A DNA stretch of 64,000 bases, taken from positions 103,740 through 167,739 of the forward strand of contig CAZOOK010000008.1 in the NCBI GenBank assembly GCA_964581385.1. Reading direction: 5' to 3'. Origin of the DNA: CAZOOK01 sp964581385 (lineage in GTDB: Bacteria; Pseudomonadota; Gammaproteobacteria; Nevskiales; Nevskiaceae). Position numbers and translations under genes: made by a program. Below the pieces are notes generated by a model. It had not been told where the DNA came from and ran no database searches. It worked only from the letters and a program-made list of their open reading frames with translations. Shown piece by piece: positions 17,406-27,418 of the stretch (positions are counted from its first letter, which is position 1; the number at the start of each line of letters is the position of its first letter).

Positions 17406-20400
17406 GACGGTATCCCTGGCTTCGATGCGGGTTTGCCACGCAATCGCTCGGAGACGCGCTGCGTGAGCACATAGAACACCGGGATGATGAAGATGCCGAG
17501 CATGGTTGCGGCAGTCATGCCGAATACCACTGCAGTGCCCAATACCAGACGTGCGCCCGAGCCGGCGCCAGTAGCAATTGCCAGCGGCGCGGAACCGAGG
17601 ATGAAGGCAAACGAAGTCATCAGGATCGGGCGCAGGCGCAGGCGCGCGCCCTCGATTGCCGCGTCCACCAACGGCTTGCCGCGTTCGTATTCGAGTTTGG
17701 CGAATTCGACGATCAGGATCGCGTTCTTCGCCGCCAGACCGATCAGCATCACCAAGCCGACCTGCACATAAATATTGTTGTCCATGCCGCGCAGCAGCAG
17801 TCCGACGCAGGCACCGAGCACGGCGAATGGGATGCCCAGCAGCACGGCGAAAGGAACCGCCCAGCTTTCGTACAGCGCGGCCAGCACCAGAAACACGAAC
17901 ACAATCGCGACCGCAAAAATGTAGGGCGCTTGGCCGCTGGAAATTTTTTCCTGGTAGGTGACGCCAGTCCAGTCGTAACCGTAACCATCCGGCAGATCAC
18001 GCGCCAGATCCTCCATTGCCTTCACCGCCTGCCCCGAGCTATAGCCCGGTGCCGCGGCGCCATTGATGGTGACGGCGCGCAGCACGTTGTAGCGCTCAAT
18101 GTATTCCGGCCCCTGCTTGGGCTTGATCGAAACCAGCGTCGACAGCGGCACCATATCGCCCGCGTCGGTGCGCACATAAAGATGATTAACAGCTTCAGGA
18201 GAGCTGCGAGCAAAGGCTTCGGCCTGCGCGGTTACTTTGTAGGTGCGTCCGAAAAGATTGAAGTCGTTGATGTAGCCGCCGCCGAGAAACATCTGCAAGG
18301 CGGAAAAAACGCTGGAAATCGAAACACCCAAGGTTTTGGTGCGCTCGCGATCAAGCGCGTATTCAATTTGCGGCGTATGCACGTTGAATTGCGTGGCGAC
18401 GCGGGTGAGCTCCGGCCGCTTGTTAGCACGGCCTACGAAGTCTTGAATCACTCCGGCGAATTTTTCGATATTGCCACCAGCACGGTCCTCGAGCAGGAAT
18501 TCGAAGCCGCCCGCGCTGCCGATGCCGGGAATGGAAGGTGGATTCAGCGTCAGTGCCATAGCCTCCTTGATGGTACCGGCGGCGAGTTTGTTGACGCGCG
18601 CCGCCAGCGCAATAGCGCCATGCTCGGGACCGCAACGCTGATCCCAGGGTTTGAGGACGATAAAGATGGTGGCCGCATAGGACGAAGTGGTACCCGTGAG
18701 CAGGTTCAGGCCGGTGATGGCGAAGGTGGCTTCGACTTCCGGTTGCTTGCGCAGTAACTCGCTGAATGCGCCGGCAACGGCCTCGGTGCGCTGAGTCGAG
18801 GCGCCGACCGGCAGATTGACTACGCCGAGCAGATAGCCCTGATCCTCGTCGGGCAGGAAGCCAGATGGACGAGTCAGCAGCAGCGCTACCGCCGCCGCGG
18901 TCAAAATCAGAAAAACCGTCATCGCCACCACGGCGCGCCGGATCACCTTGCCGACCGTCTCCGTATAGCGCGCAGTGAAGTGTTCGAAGCCGCGATTGAA
19001 AGCACCGAAGAAACGTCCGAGCAGGCCGCGGAAATGCGATTCCGCGGTCGGCTTGAGCAGCAGTGCGCACAAAGCGGGCGTGAACGTCAATGCAATGAGC
19101 GCCGAGATCGCCACCGATACTGCCAGCGTCAGCGCGAATTGCCGATAGAACTGTCCGGTGAGGCCGCCCAGAAATGCGACCGGCACGAATACTGAGATCA
19201 GCACCAGCGCGATCGCGATCACCGGCCCGGATACTTCGCGCATCGCCGCCTTGGTGGCATCCCGTGCGGAAAGCTTACGGCTGTCCATGATTTCGGTGGC
19301 CGCTTCGACCACGACAATCGCGTCATCAACCACCAGGCCGATGGCCAGTACCAGCGCGAATAAGGTGAGCGTGTTCAACGAAAAACCCAGTGCGACGAAA
19401 GCACTGAAAGTGCCGATCAGCGATACCGGCACGGCCAGCATCGGGATCAGCGTCGCGCGCCAGCTTTCGAGAAAGATGAACACCACCAGCAGCACCAGCA
19501 GCGAAGCTTCGAACAGAGTTTTGATGACCTCGTGTACAGATTCGGCGACGAACAGTGTGGTGTCGAAGGGGATCGAGTAGTGGATGCCCTGCGGGAAGCT
19601 CGGCGCCAGCGTATCCATGGCTTTGCGCACCGCCTTGGCGACGTCGAGTGCGTTGGCGTCGGGCAGCTGGTAAACACCGATGATCGCGGTCGGTATGCCG
19701 TTGAGTTTGCTGGAACGGGAGTAATCGGTGGCGGCAAGTTCGATGCGCGCGATGTCCTTGAGCCGTACGATCGCGCCGTCGCTGCCGGTGCGCACGACAA
19801 TGTTGCCGTACTCCTCGATGCTGGCCAGACGGCCGTGCAGCGACACGGTGTACTGCATCTGCTGCCCGGGCGGCGCCGGCTCGGCGCCGACGCTGCCGGC
19901 GGGTGCCACCACGTTCTGCTCGGTGAGGACATTGCTGATGTCCTGCGTGGTGACGCTCAGGCGCGCCATCTTTCCCGGATCCAGCCAGATGCGCATACCG
20001 TAGTCGCGCGCACCCAGCACCAGTACTTGGCCGACGCCGGGCACGCGCGCCAGTGCATCGTAGACATGCAGCGTGGCGTAGTTGGACAGGAACAGATAGT
20101 CGTAGCGCGGATCGTCGGAACCGATTGCGACCGCCATCAGCACTTGCGGCTGGCGCTTGGCCACGGTGATGCCTTGTTGCAGCACCTGCTGCGGCAGCTG
20201 GCGCTGGGCAATGGCGACCTGATTCTGCACGTCAACTGCGGCGATGTCCTGTGGCGTACCGACGTCGAAGGTGACGGTGAGCGCATAGGTGCCATCGTTG
20301 GCACTCTTGGAGTCCATATAGATCATGTGCGGCACGCCGTTGACCTGCTGCTCGATCGGCGCGGCGACGGACTGCTCGATGGTGCTGGCATCGGCGCCCG

Positions 20401-20548
20401 GGAAACTGGTCGACACGACAATGGTCGGCGGTGTGATCTGCGGGAAGCGCGCGATCGGCAAGCGGCTCAGTGCAACGCTGCCGGCGAGCGTGATGATGAT
20501 GGCCAGGACGGTCGAGAAAACCGGTCGATCGATGAAATAATCGATCAT
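17402..20548 (-). CDS. RND multidrug efflux pump (HAE1/AcrB family)
   Basis: This 1048-residue inner-membrane proton/drug antiporter starts MIDYFIDRPVFSTVLAI, typical of AcrB/MexB. The proton-relay pair is present in GLVVDDAIVVVE, and the helix-10 Lys in LAAKNAILIVEFAK. The length equals the family norm, with the duplicated 12-helix plan and two large periplasmic loops. Together with the adaptor upstream and outer-membrane factor downstream it forms a complete pump. No TetR- or MarR-type repressor gene is adjacent, so regulation is not visible. Substrates cannot be inferred. Confidence 0.97.
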   Translation of the reverse strand: MIDYFIDRPVFSTVLAIIITLAGSVALSRLPIARFPQITPPTIVVSTSFPGADASTIEQSVAAPIEQQVNGVPHMIYMDSKSANDGTYALTVTFDVGTPQDIAAVDVQNQVAIAQRQLPQQVLQQGITVAKRQPQVLMAVAIGSDDPRYDYLFLSNYATLHVYDALARVPGVGQVLVLGARDYGMRIWLDPGKMARLSVTTQDISNVLTEQNVVAPAGSVGAEPAPPGQQMQYTVSLHGRLASIEEYGNIVVRTGSDGAIVRLKDIARIELAATDYSRSSKLNGIPTAIIGVYQLPDANALDVAKAVRKAMDTLAPSFPQGIHYSIPFDTTLFVAESVHEVIKTLFEASLLVLLVVFIFLESWRATLIPMLAVPVSLIGTFSAFVALGFSLNTLTLFALVLAIGLVVDDAIVVVEAATEIMDSRKLSARDATKAAMREVSGPVIAIALVLISVFVPVAFLGGLTGQFYRQFALTLAVSVAISALIALTFTPALCALLLKPTAESHFRGLLGRFFGAFNRGFEHFTARYTETVGKVIRRAVVAMTVFLILTAAAVALLLTRPSGFLPDEDQGYLLGVVNLPVGASTQRTEAVAGAFSELLRKQPEVEATFAITGLNLLTGTTSSYAATIFIVLKPWDQRCGPEHGAIALAARVNKLAAGTIKEAMALTLNPPSIPGIGSAGGFEFLLEDRAGGNIEKFAGVIQDFVGRANKRPELTRVATQFNVHTPQIEYALDRERTKTLGVSISSVFSALQMFLGGGYINDFNLFGRTYKVTAQAEAFARSSPEAVNHLYVRTDAGDMVPLSTLVSIKPKQGPEYIERYNVLRAVTINGAAAPGYSSGQAVKAMEDLARDLPDGYGYDWTGVTYQEKISSGQAPYIFAVAIVFVFLVLAALYESWAVPFAVLLGIPFAVLGACVGLLLRGMDNNIYVQVGLVMLIGLAAKNAILIVEFAKLEYERGKPLVDAAIEGARLRLRPILMTSFAFILGSAPLAIATGAGSGARLVLGTAVVFGMTAATMLGIFIIPVFYVLTQRVSERLRGKPASKPGIPS

Positions 20549-20589
20549 GTCCCGCTCCCGGCTCTCGACATGTCCGCCGATGCGGCCGG

Positions 20590-21780
20590 TTAAGTGGACT
20601 TCGCCGCCGCGCCGGCGGCGGGCAGCGGCGTCGCCTTCACCGGCGCGCCGGGTTTGAGGCGCTGGATGCCGTCGACGATGACAATGTCGCCGACCGTGAG
20701 TCCCTGCTGCACCAGCCAGTCGTTATCGATGCGCGGGCCCATGCGCACGTCACGCTGCTGCGCTTTGCCATCGGCATCCACGATCCACACGTAATTCTTG
20801 CCCTGCAAATCCTGGATTGCGCGCTGTGGCAGCACAATGGCATTGGGTTCCTGCTGCGCCGTCACCTGCACGCGTGCGAATTGGCCCGCGTGCAGCAGCT
20901 TCTGCGGATTCGGCACTTCCAGACGGATCGCCAGCGTACCGGTGCGCTGGTCGACCGCAGGATCGACATAGTTGAGCTTGAGCGGCTGACTGTATTCCGA
21001 ACCATCGGCGAGGAACATCCGGAATGGCGGCGCAGTCTTGGTGTCCTGGTTGGGCGCACGGCCCAACTGGCGTTGCACACTCAGCATCCGTTGCTCGCTG
21101 ATGCTGAAATTCACGTACATGCGATCGGTCTGGTACACAGTGGTCAGCAGTGTGGTATTGGCAGTTGCGAGCCCGCCCAGACGCAATTGCGCGCGCCCCA
21201 TAACCCCATTGATCGGACTGGTCAGCGTGGCATAACCAAGGTTGAGTTCAGCACTCCTGACGGCGGCGCGGCCCGCGTCCACGGAAGCCAGGTTGGCGGC
21301 GTTCTTGGCCACGACGGCATCCAGTTCCTGCAGACTGACGGCGTCGATCGCGGATAGCGATTGGGCGCGCGCCAGATCACGTTGCGATTGCACCAGCGCC
21401 GCCTGATTCTGTTCCAGCGCCGCCTTGGCTTGAGCAAGCGCGACGATATAGGGTTCCCGGTCAATCACGAACAAGACATCGCCGATCTTGATAGGCTCGC
21501 CCTCGACGGCGACAGCCTTCTCGAGCACGCCGCCGACACGCGAACGAATCTCCACGGTATTGATCGCCTCGGTTTCGGCGACGTAGTCCTCAGTCACGGT
21601 CGCCGCATGCGGCGTCACGGTGACCACCGCCACTTCCTGTGGGGGCGGCGCCGGGGGAGCACCTTTGGAACAAGCGGCGAGAAAAACCATGCAAACCGCA
21701 CCGGCGAAAACCGCCCGGAAAACTCCCCAGAAAACTCTGTTACGGTTTGCGAACCAAGCTGTCCTTGTCTGCAGTCCCAT
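20590..21780 (-). CDS. RND efflux periplasmic adaptor (AcrA/MexA family)
   Basis: This 396-residue membrane-fusion protein has a lipoprotein-like signal peptide (VFLAACSKGAPPAPP). The order is lipoyl half-motif, alpha-hairpin, second lipoyl half, beta-barrel and membrane-proximal domain. Motifs such as VEIRSRVGGVLEKAVAVEGE and SPINGVMGRAQLRLGGL are characteristic. It is the first gene of the operon, 41 bases before the RND pump. The 266 bases upstream hold its promoter but no regulator gene. Confidence 0.95.
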   Translation of the reverse strand: MGLQTRTAWFANRNRVFWGVFRAVFAGAVCMVFLAACSKGAPPAPPPQEVAVVTVTPHAATVTEDYVAETEAINTVEIRSRVGGVLEKAVAVEGEPIKIGDVLFVIDREPYIVALAQAKAALEQNQAALVQSQRDLARAQSLSAIDAVSLQELDAVVAKNAANLASVDAGRAAVRSAELNLGYATLTSPINGVMGRAQLRLGGLATANTTLLTTVYQTDRMYVNFSISEQRMLSVQRQLGRAPNQDTKTAPPFRMFLADGSEYSQPLKLNYVDPAVDQRTGTLAIRLEVPNPQKLLHAGQFARVQVTAQQEPNAIVLPQRAIQDLQGKNYVWIVDADGKAQQRDVRMGPRIDNDWLVQQGLTVGDIVIVDGIQRLKPGAPVKATPLPAAGAAAKST

Positions 21781-22046
21781 GGTTCACCTGTTCAGGATCG
21801 GGTCACAGGACGAGCCCACTGTGTTGGGAGCGGTCAACAAATCCATACTCCGTAGAATAAAAAGCAGTCTCTATCTTTGCATCTACTGAATTGTATATTA
21901 GCGCGCACCACAGGCTCCGCCGAGAAAATCGTCGCGAACTTTCAGCATCGCATCTGAATGTACGAGCACATCGGTAGCAGTGATCCACCCCATGCGACAA
22001 GCGTAAACTGCTGGAGTTCACCGCGTGGAATACTCTTGCTGCCGGA

Positions 22047-25000
22047 TCAGTGAAAATCACGCGAGTCGGCTTTCAGACCGCCGAGCCAGGCACTGCGGTC
22101 TTCCACACGGCGTGCAATCACGTTAATCACACCCTGCTCGCTTTGCAGCTGGCCGCTGACTACCATCAGTCTCGAGCCCAGAATCGCCTCACGCTGCGAC
22201 TCCATCACCTTCGGCCAGATAATGAGATTTGTCGTTCCCGTTTCATCCTCGAGTGTCGCAAACACCACCCCCGACGCCGTACCCGGCCGCTGCCGATGCG
22301 TGACGAGTCCTGCCACGCGTACGAAACGTCCGTTAGGAATTCGTTTGGTGCTCTCGGCAGTGACGACGCGTAGCGCGGCCAGCTTGTGCCGCAGCAGTGC
22401 CAGCGGATGGCGACCGAGCGTGAGTCCAAGGCGGCGATAGTCAGCGAGCAGCGATTGTCCCTCGGTCGGAGCGGGCAGTGCGAGTGCTGGCTCCTCGACG
22501 CTCGATCCCTCAAGCACTGCATCCAGCCGCTGCGCCCCGGCAGCGAGCCAGCGCGCTGTGTGGCGATGCCCGGCGAGGCTTTGCAGGGCACCGGCTTCGG
22601 CCAACGCATCGAGCATTCGTCGCGTGAGTCCGGCGCGATTGGCCAGATCCTCCACGCTGACGAAAGGGCGCGCGGCGATCAGGCTTCGCACCTGCGCTTC
22701 CGACAAGCCGGCGACAAGACGCAAACCCAACTGCACGTCCGGCCTGCCGTCCGGCCCTGGGACCAGCGTGCAATCCCAATCGCTGACGCCGACATCCGCA
22801 CTGCGAAACCGCACACCGTTCCTGCGAGCCTCATTGACCAGCTGCGCAGGCGCATAAAAACCCAGCGGCTGGCTATTGAGGAGTGCGGCGCAGAAGACCG
22901 CCGGCTCGTGGCATTTCAGCCAGCAGGATACGTAAGTCAGCAAGGCAAAGCTGGCCGAATGACTCTGCGGAAAGCCATAGGAGCTGAAGCCAAGAATCTG
23001 TTGGTAGATCTGCTCGGCAAAGGCCGGCGCATAGCCGCGTTCCTGCATGCCGGCCATCAATTTGTCGCGAAAATGTTCCAACCCGCCTTTTCGTTTCCAG
23101 GCCGCCATCGAGCGCCGCACCTGATCGGCCTCACCCGGCGAAAAACCGCCGGCGACGATCGCGATCGACATCACCTGCTCCTGAAACAGCGGTACGCCGA
23201 GCGTGGACTCCAACACCTTCTTCAGCGCCTCGCTCGGATATTCAACGGTCTCCAGACCCTGCCGCCGCCGCAGATAAGGGTGCACCATCCCGCCTTGGAT
23301 CGGACCCGGTCGGACGATGGCGATCTCGATCACCAGATCGAAGAAATTCTTCGGCTTCAGGCGCGGCAGCATGCTCATCTGCGCACGCGATTCGATCTGG
23401 AATACGCCGATGGTTTCGCCGCGCCCGATCATTTCGTAGGTCTTCGGGTCTTCCGCGGGAATATCGGCCAGCGTGATCGTGCGCCCGTGGTAATCCGACA
23501 GCAGATCCAGCGAGCGGCGCAGCGCACTGAGCATGCCCAGCGCCAGGCAATCCACTTTCAGCAGCCCCATCGTGTCGAGATCGTCCTTGTCCCACTGGAT
23601 GATCGTGCGATCCGGCATCGCCGCGTTTTCGACCGGCACCAGCGTCGACAGCGGCCGATGCGAGATCACGAAGCCGCCGACATGCTGTGATAGATGGCGC
23701 GGAAAGCCAGTGATCTCGTTGACCAGCGACACCAGCATCTGCAATTCGCGGCTATCGATCGTGAACCCCATCGCAGCGAGATGTCCGACGAGCTCGGCCT
23801 CGCCGTCCCACCAGGCCAGCGATTTCGCCAGCACATCGACCTGCTCGGCGGACAAGCCGAGCGCCTTGCCGACGTCGCGCACCGCCATGCGCCGCCGGTA
23901 GCAGATGACGGTAGCGGCCAACGCCGCGCGCTCGCGTCCATATTTTTCGTAGACGTACTGGATGACTTCCTCGCGGCGCTGGTGTTCGAAGTCGATGTCG
24001 ATGTCCGGCGGCTCAGCGCGCTCTTTGGAAATGAAACGCTCGAAGAGCAGGTTCATGCGTGCCGGATCCACCTCGGTCACGCCGAGCGCGTAGCAGACCG
24101 TCGAATTGGCGGCCGAGCCGCGTCCCTGACAAAGAATGCCCTTGGAGCGTGCGTAACAGACGATGTCCGCAACGGTGAGAAAATAGTGCTCGTAGCGCAG
24201 CTCCTCGATCAAAGAGAGCTCCTTGTCGATCAAGGCTTGTACCTCGGGTTTCACTCCCTGCGGCCAGCGCCGCCGACTACCCTCCTCCGTCAGTGCGCGC
24301 AAATGCGCGATCGCGCTCTGACCATCTGGCACCAGTTCGTGCGGATATTCGTAGCGCAGCTGGTCGAGCCTGAACGTACAGCGCTCGGCGATCGCCAGCG
24401 TCTCGTCGAGCAATTCAGCCGGATATAGACGCACCAATGTGCCCATCGGGCGCAGATGCCGCTCGCCGTTTGGAAAGATCGGCGCCCGTGCATCGTGAAT
24501 CGTGCAGCCGGCACGGATACAGCTCAGCACATCGTGCAGAGCCTGGCGCTGCCGCAGGTGGTAATGCACATCGCCGGCGGCGACCAGCGGGACACCGAAG
24601 TGTTTTCCCAACCCTCTGAGAAAAGTCAGACGCTGACGATCTTCCGGATGCAGATGCCGCTCCCAGGCAATCCACAAACGCTGCTCGAAAACCGGCCGCA
24701 GTGCTGCAAGCTGCTCATGGAATGCCGCTTCGGGAATGCCCTGTGCAGGCCACACCGGGATCCACAGCGCGAGCAAACGATTTGTGCTGGCGGTACACAA
24801 ATCTGTCATCGACAGGGCGTATTGTCCTTTTCCGCTGCGGCGCCTGCTCCGGGTGATCAGCGCACACAGTTGTGCATAACCCGTCGAGTCAGGCGCCTGC
24901 AGCACCAGTTTCATCCCTTCCGCGAGGGAAAACTCACTGCCGACGATGAGTTTCAATCCCACATCCGTCGCCGCTTCCCAGGCGCGCACAATGCCGGCAA

Positions 25001-25139
25001 GCGAGCATTCGTCGGTCAACGCCAGCGCTGCATAGCCGAGGGCGTGCGCATGCCGCACCAGCTCATGCGGGTGCGAAGCCCCGCGCTGAAAGCTGAAATT
25101 GCTTAAGGCATGTAGCTCGGCGTAGCTAGCCCGCATCAT
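22047..25139 (-). CDS. dnaE2: Error-prone DNA polymerase III alpha subunit (DnaE2/ImuC)
   Basis: This 1030-residue C-family polymerase performs translesion synthesis with ImuA and ImuB. An N-terminal PHP domain (from YAELHALSNFSF) is followed by the polymerase core with PPDIDIDFEHQRREE carrying the catalytic acids. The C-terminal helix-hairpin-helix and OB domains (VRVAGLVTHRQRPGTASG) end early, as is usual for DnaE2. Homologues usually begin at or near YAELH. Here the first codons (MMRAS) are encoded by the inverted repeat of a 253-bp element that separates the gene from imuB. Expression could therefore have lost translational coupling to imuB. Confidence 0.95.
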   Translation of the reverse strand: MMRASYAELHALSNFSFQRGASHPHELVRHAHALGYAALALTDECSLAGIVRAWEAATDVGLKLIVGSEFSLAEGMKLVLQAPDSTGYAQLCALITRSRRRSGKGQYALSMTDLCTASTNRLLALWIPVWPAQGIPEAAFHEQLAALRPVFEQRLWIAWERHLHPEDRQRLTFLRGLGKHFGVPLVAAGDVHYHLRQRQALHDVLSCIRAGCTIHDARAPIFPNGERHLRPMGTLVRLYPAELLDETLAIAERCTFRLDQLRYEYPHELVPDGQSAIAHLRALTEEGSRRRWPQGVKPEVQALIDKELSLIEELRYEHYFLTVADIVCYARSKGILCQGRGSAANSTVCYALGVTEVDPARMNLLFERFISKERAEPPDIDIDFEHQRREEVIQYVYEKYGRERAALAATVICYRRRMAVRDVGKALGLSAEQVDVLAKSLAWWDGEAELVGHLAAMGFTIDSRELQMLVSLVNEITGFPRHLSQHVGGFVISHRPLSTLVPVENAAMPDRTIIQWDKDDLDTMGLLKVDCLALGMLSALRRSLDLLSDYHGRTITLADIPAEDPKTYEMIGRGETIGVFQIESRAQMSMLPRLKPKNFFDLVIEIAIVRPGPIQGGMVHPYLRRRQGLETVEYPSEALKKVLESTLGVPLFQEQVMSIAIVAGGFSPGEADQVRRSMAAWKRKGGLEHFRDKLMAGMQERGYAPAFAEQIYQQILGFSSYGFPQSHSASFALLTYVSCWLKCHEPAVFCAALLNSQPLGFYAPAQLVNEARRNGVRFRSADVGVSDWDCTLVPGPDGRPDVQLGLRLVAGLSEAQVRSLIAARPFVSVEDLANRAGLTRRMLDALAEAGALQSLAGHRHTARWLAAGAQRLDAVLEGSSVEEPALALPAPTEGQSLLADYRRLGLTLGRHPLALLRHKLAALRVVTAESTKRIPNGRFVRVAGLVTHRQRPGTASGVVFATLEDETGTTNLIIWPKVMESQREAILGSRLMVVSGQLQSEQGVINVIARRVEDRSAWLGGLKADSRDFH

Positions 25140-25378
25140 TCATGAAGGGATCGAGCGATGGCCGTCGCCGAGGCGTGTGAGGTGACGGGCTGGAGCGAGT
25201 CCCATGGCTGTTCCATGGGGCGAGTGAAGCCCGGTGCATCACGCGCCGCAGGCAGGCCAGCGCCGATCCAGACGGAGAATCCATGACGAAGTGTCGCAAA
25301 AGCACTCACTTGCAAAAACCACTGCCGATAAGTCATGGCGCAGGATTCTCCGGCGGCTTCATGAATAATGCGGGCTAG
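25126..25378. mobile_element. 253-bp MITE-like palindromic element between imuB and dnaE2
   Basis: The element is bounded by 22-base inverted repeats (25126-25147 and 25357-25378) that differ at one position and both end in CTAG. Inside are two hairpins. Hairpin A (about 25187-25232) has an apex CCCATGG-CTGTT-CCATGGG at 25201-25219. Hairpin B has CGGAGAATCC at 25273-25282 pairing with GGATTCTCCG at 25343-25352, extended by an inner ATGAC/GTCAT pair. There is no transposase. The right end abuts the imuB stop codon, and the left repeat contains the dnaE2 start codon. A second element of the same architecture lies at 52372-52640. The likely nature is a non-autonomous element or structured RNA. 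Confidence 0.7.
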
Positions 25379-26791
25379 TCATTGCCAGAGACCGTGCAGC
25401 CACCACTGCGTGTCATCCGGTTGCCGGTAGGCCCACAGGCGGCGGCCGCTGTCGTCTTCGGCGACGAAGTAATCGCGCCGCTCCTGCGTGCCTTCCCACC
25501 AACCGCATTCGATGCGCTCGGCCGGTCCGAGCAGTTTGGGCGGATCGATCAGCTGCGGCTCCGGCAGCAACCACAGTGGCCGCCGTGGATGAACCGTCGT
25601 GTCGCCCTTATGAGTTCCGCTCCAGGCTTTTTCCGGACGGTGATCCGGGGTCACCGCGAGACGGTGCACGGCTTCGGGTCCGAGCCTTGCGACAAGGCGC
25701 TCGTGCAGCGTTGCGCGGTCCTCATCGTTACGCCCGCGCTGGAACAAATCGTCCTGGACGATGCTGGCGGGTTCGAAGTGATTGGCTTCGAGCAGGATTT
25801 CCTGCACGCCTTCGTTGAGCGTGAGTTTATCCAGGCGCTCGCGCAAGACCAGTAGCAGCCGCACGGGATCGCGCGTCGGTGCCAGCAGGCCGATCTCCAG
25901 CGCGACGCGCTGGCGAAAACCGTCGACGAAGACAAGCGAAAACTGCTGCACGGCGACATCGCGTGTGCGCAAGTACTGCGAGAAATCGCCGATCATCGCG
26001 CGCAATGGAAACAGCAACGCTTCGGTACTGGTGACAACGCCGGCGAGCTCGAAGCGCCGCCGGTATTGCGCCGGCGGCTCGAAGGCTTTCCACACGTCTG
26101 GAGCATGTCCGATCAACTGATCCAACCAGCGCGCCGTGCCGCTGCCGAAGCGCCGCGCCAGTCCATCGCGCGGCAGCGACAATACTTCGCCCACGCTACG
26201 CAGCCCGGAACCGTAGAGGATGTCGAGCGTCTGCTCCGCGAACGGCAGCAGCGTCAGTGGTTTGTCGCGCATTGACAGTGATAACTGACTGCTGCGGCCG
26301 ATCGGGCGGTCGAGGCCGACACCGCTGCGCGCGAGCAGTTCAGCGGCGGGTCGTGTTGGAGCAACCCCGTAAAGAGCGGTACAGCTCAAGGCAGTGCCTT
26401 CACGCTCCACTTCGATGCGAAACAAGCGCCAGCCGCCGAACAGACGCAGGCTGCGACGGATTTCGATCCAGACACTGCCGGTGGCGGTGGATATCGTCAC
26501 CGGAGCGCCAAACCGGTATGCCCAGCAGGCCACGGCTTCAAGTGCCTGCCGCTCAGCCTCGGGTTTGCGATCGAGCAATCGGATATCCGGCACCAGTGTC
26601 AGGGCGGCGGATACCGCCATTCCCGGATAGAGGCCACGCTGCCGGGCCGGCGCGCTGACACGGATCAGACGGCGGCGCGAACCCTGGGTTTCGACGACGC
26701 TGACGACTTCTTCCGGTGGCAATGCGAAAGCTTCCAGCGGCAGGGACGGCAGATGGATGCAGAGCCAGAGCGGAGCGTTTTCCACAGCCAC
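25379..26791 (-). CDS. imuB: ImuB, catalytically inactive Y-family polymerase homologue
   Basis: This 470-residue protein bridges DnaE2 to the replication machinery in the mutasome. The Y-family fold is recognisable (LWLCIHLPSLPLEAFAL at the start, helix-hairpin-helix around LRSVGEVLSLPRDGLARRFG), but the palm acids of active polymerases are missing (LPSLPLE instead of the DMDAFFAS type), as expected for ImuB. A beta-clamp-binding motif, QDDLF, lies at residues 346-350. The C-terminal tail ends WWLHGLW, a hallmark of ImuB. It lies 6 bases after imuA in the lexA-led operon. Confidence 0.93.
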   Translation of the reverse strand: MAVENAPLWLCIHLPSLPLEAFALPPEEVVSVVETQGSRRRLIRVSAPARQRGLYPGMAVSAALTLVPDIRLLDRKPEAERQALEAVACWAYRFGAPVTISTATGSVWIEIRRSLRLFGGWRLFRIEVEREGTALSCTALYGVAPTRPAAELLARSGVGLDRPIGRSSQLSLSMRDKPLTLLPFAEQTLDILYGSGLRSVGEVLSLPRDGLARRFGSGTARWLDQLIGHAPDVWKAFEPPAQYRRRFELAGVVTSTEALLFPLRAMIGDFSQYLRTRDVAVQQFSLVFVDGFRQRVALEIGLLAPTRDPVRLLLVLRERLDKLTLNEGVQEILLEANHFEPASIVQDDLFQRGRNDEDRATLHERLVARLGPEAVHRLAVTPDHRPEKAWSGTHKGDTTVHPRRPLWLLPEPQLIDPPKLLGPAERIECGWWEGTQERRDYFVAEDDSGRRLWAYRQPDDTQWWLHGLWQ

Positions 26792-26797
26792 ACCGGA

Positions 26798-27418
26798 TTA
26801 CGCCGCACGCGGCTCGGCATCGCGCACTGCGAACCGCGCGCCGGCGCGCGTACCGCGGCAACGCGCGACTTCGATTTGCAGACTCGCCGGCGCCGGGGCC
26901 ACTTGCAGGCGGACGGCCGCGATCGAATGCGCGGTACCGTGCGTGCTATGTGCGACCAGCCCGATGCCGCAGCCGGTTTCGGCGGCGAGTTGCAGGCGGC
27001 GCTCGATGGGCGCTTCAAGCGGCGGACTCCACAGCGCAACAACGGCAAACGCGCCGCTGCGCAGCATCTGCTCGGCGGCCCACAGTGCATCGACGCGATC
27101 CTTCGGTGTGATCCAGAGCAGATGATCGAGATCGACACCAGCGTCACGCAGCGCGGGCGCATATGGAATGTATGGTGGCGATACTAAAGCCACAGGGCGG
27201 CCAGTCTGCGTCATGCGCGCCAGCAGCGGCATCATCAGCGAGAAGCCCAGACCCGGCATGCGTCCGACGATTTGCGACAGAGCGCCGATTGGCCAGCCGC
27301 CGGCCAGCGCACGATCCAGATCCGGCACACCCGTCGATTCGACATCGCTGCGCGCTTGGCCGAGCCCGCGCCAGACGCCGGGAATTGCGGACGCAACTTC
27401 GGAGGCCAGCGCACTCAT
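26798..27418 (-). CDS. imuA: ImuA, RecA-like mutasome protein
   Basis: This 206-residue protein resembles RecA/SulA-like ImuA (VWRGLGQARSDVESTGVPDL, then LDRALAGGWPIGALSQIVG). It has the RecA fold start but no Walker A lysine (GRMPGLGFSLM). ImuA works with ImuB and DnaE2 in damage-induced mutagenesis. Its start overlaps the lexA stop by 4 bases and its stop lies 6 bases before imuB, so the three genes are one transcript. The length is at the short end for the family. Confidence 0.9.
   Translation of the reverse strand: MSALASEVASAIPGVWRGLGQARSDVESTGVPDLDRALAGGWPIGALSQIVGRMPGLGFSLMMPLLARMTQTGRPVALVSPPYIPYAPALRDAGVDLDHLLWITPKDRVDALWAAEQMLRSGAFAVVALWSPPLEAPIERRLQLAAETGCGIGLVAHSTHGTAHSIAAVRLQVAPAPASLQIEVARCRGTRAGARFAVRDAEPRAA

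Noticed and set aside
19532..20593. 353-codon plus-strand frame over the RND pump
   Set aside because: It is a shadow frame opposite conserved AcrB-type sequence, without a domain or ribosome site.
22386..23690. 434-codon plus-strand frame over dnaE2
   Set aside because: It is antisense to a well-supported gene; its Arg/Gln/His-rich composition is the usual shadow of GC-rich coding.
25136..25336. 66-codon frame between imuB and dnaE2
   Set aside because: It lies inside the palindromic element, overlaps its repeats, and has no protein-like pattern; the reading frame follows from the element.
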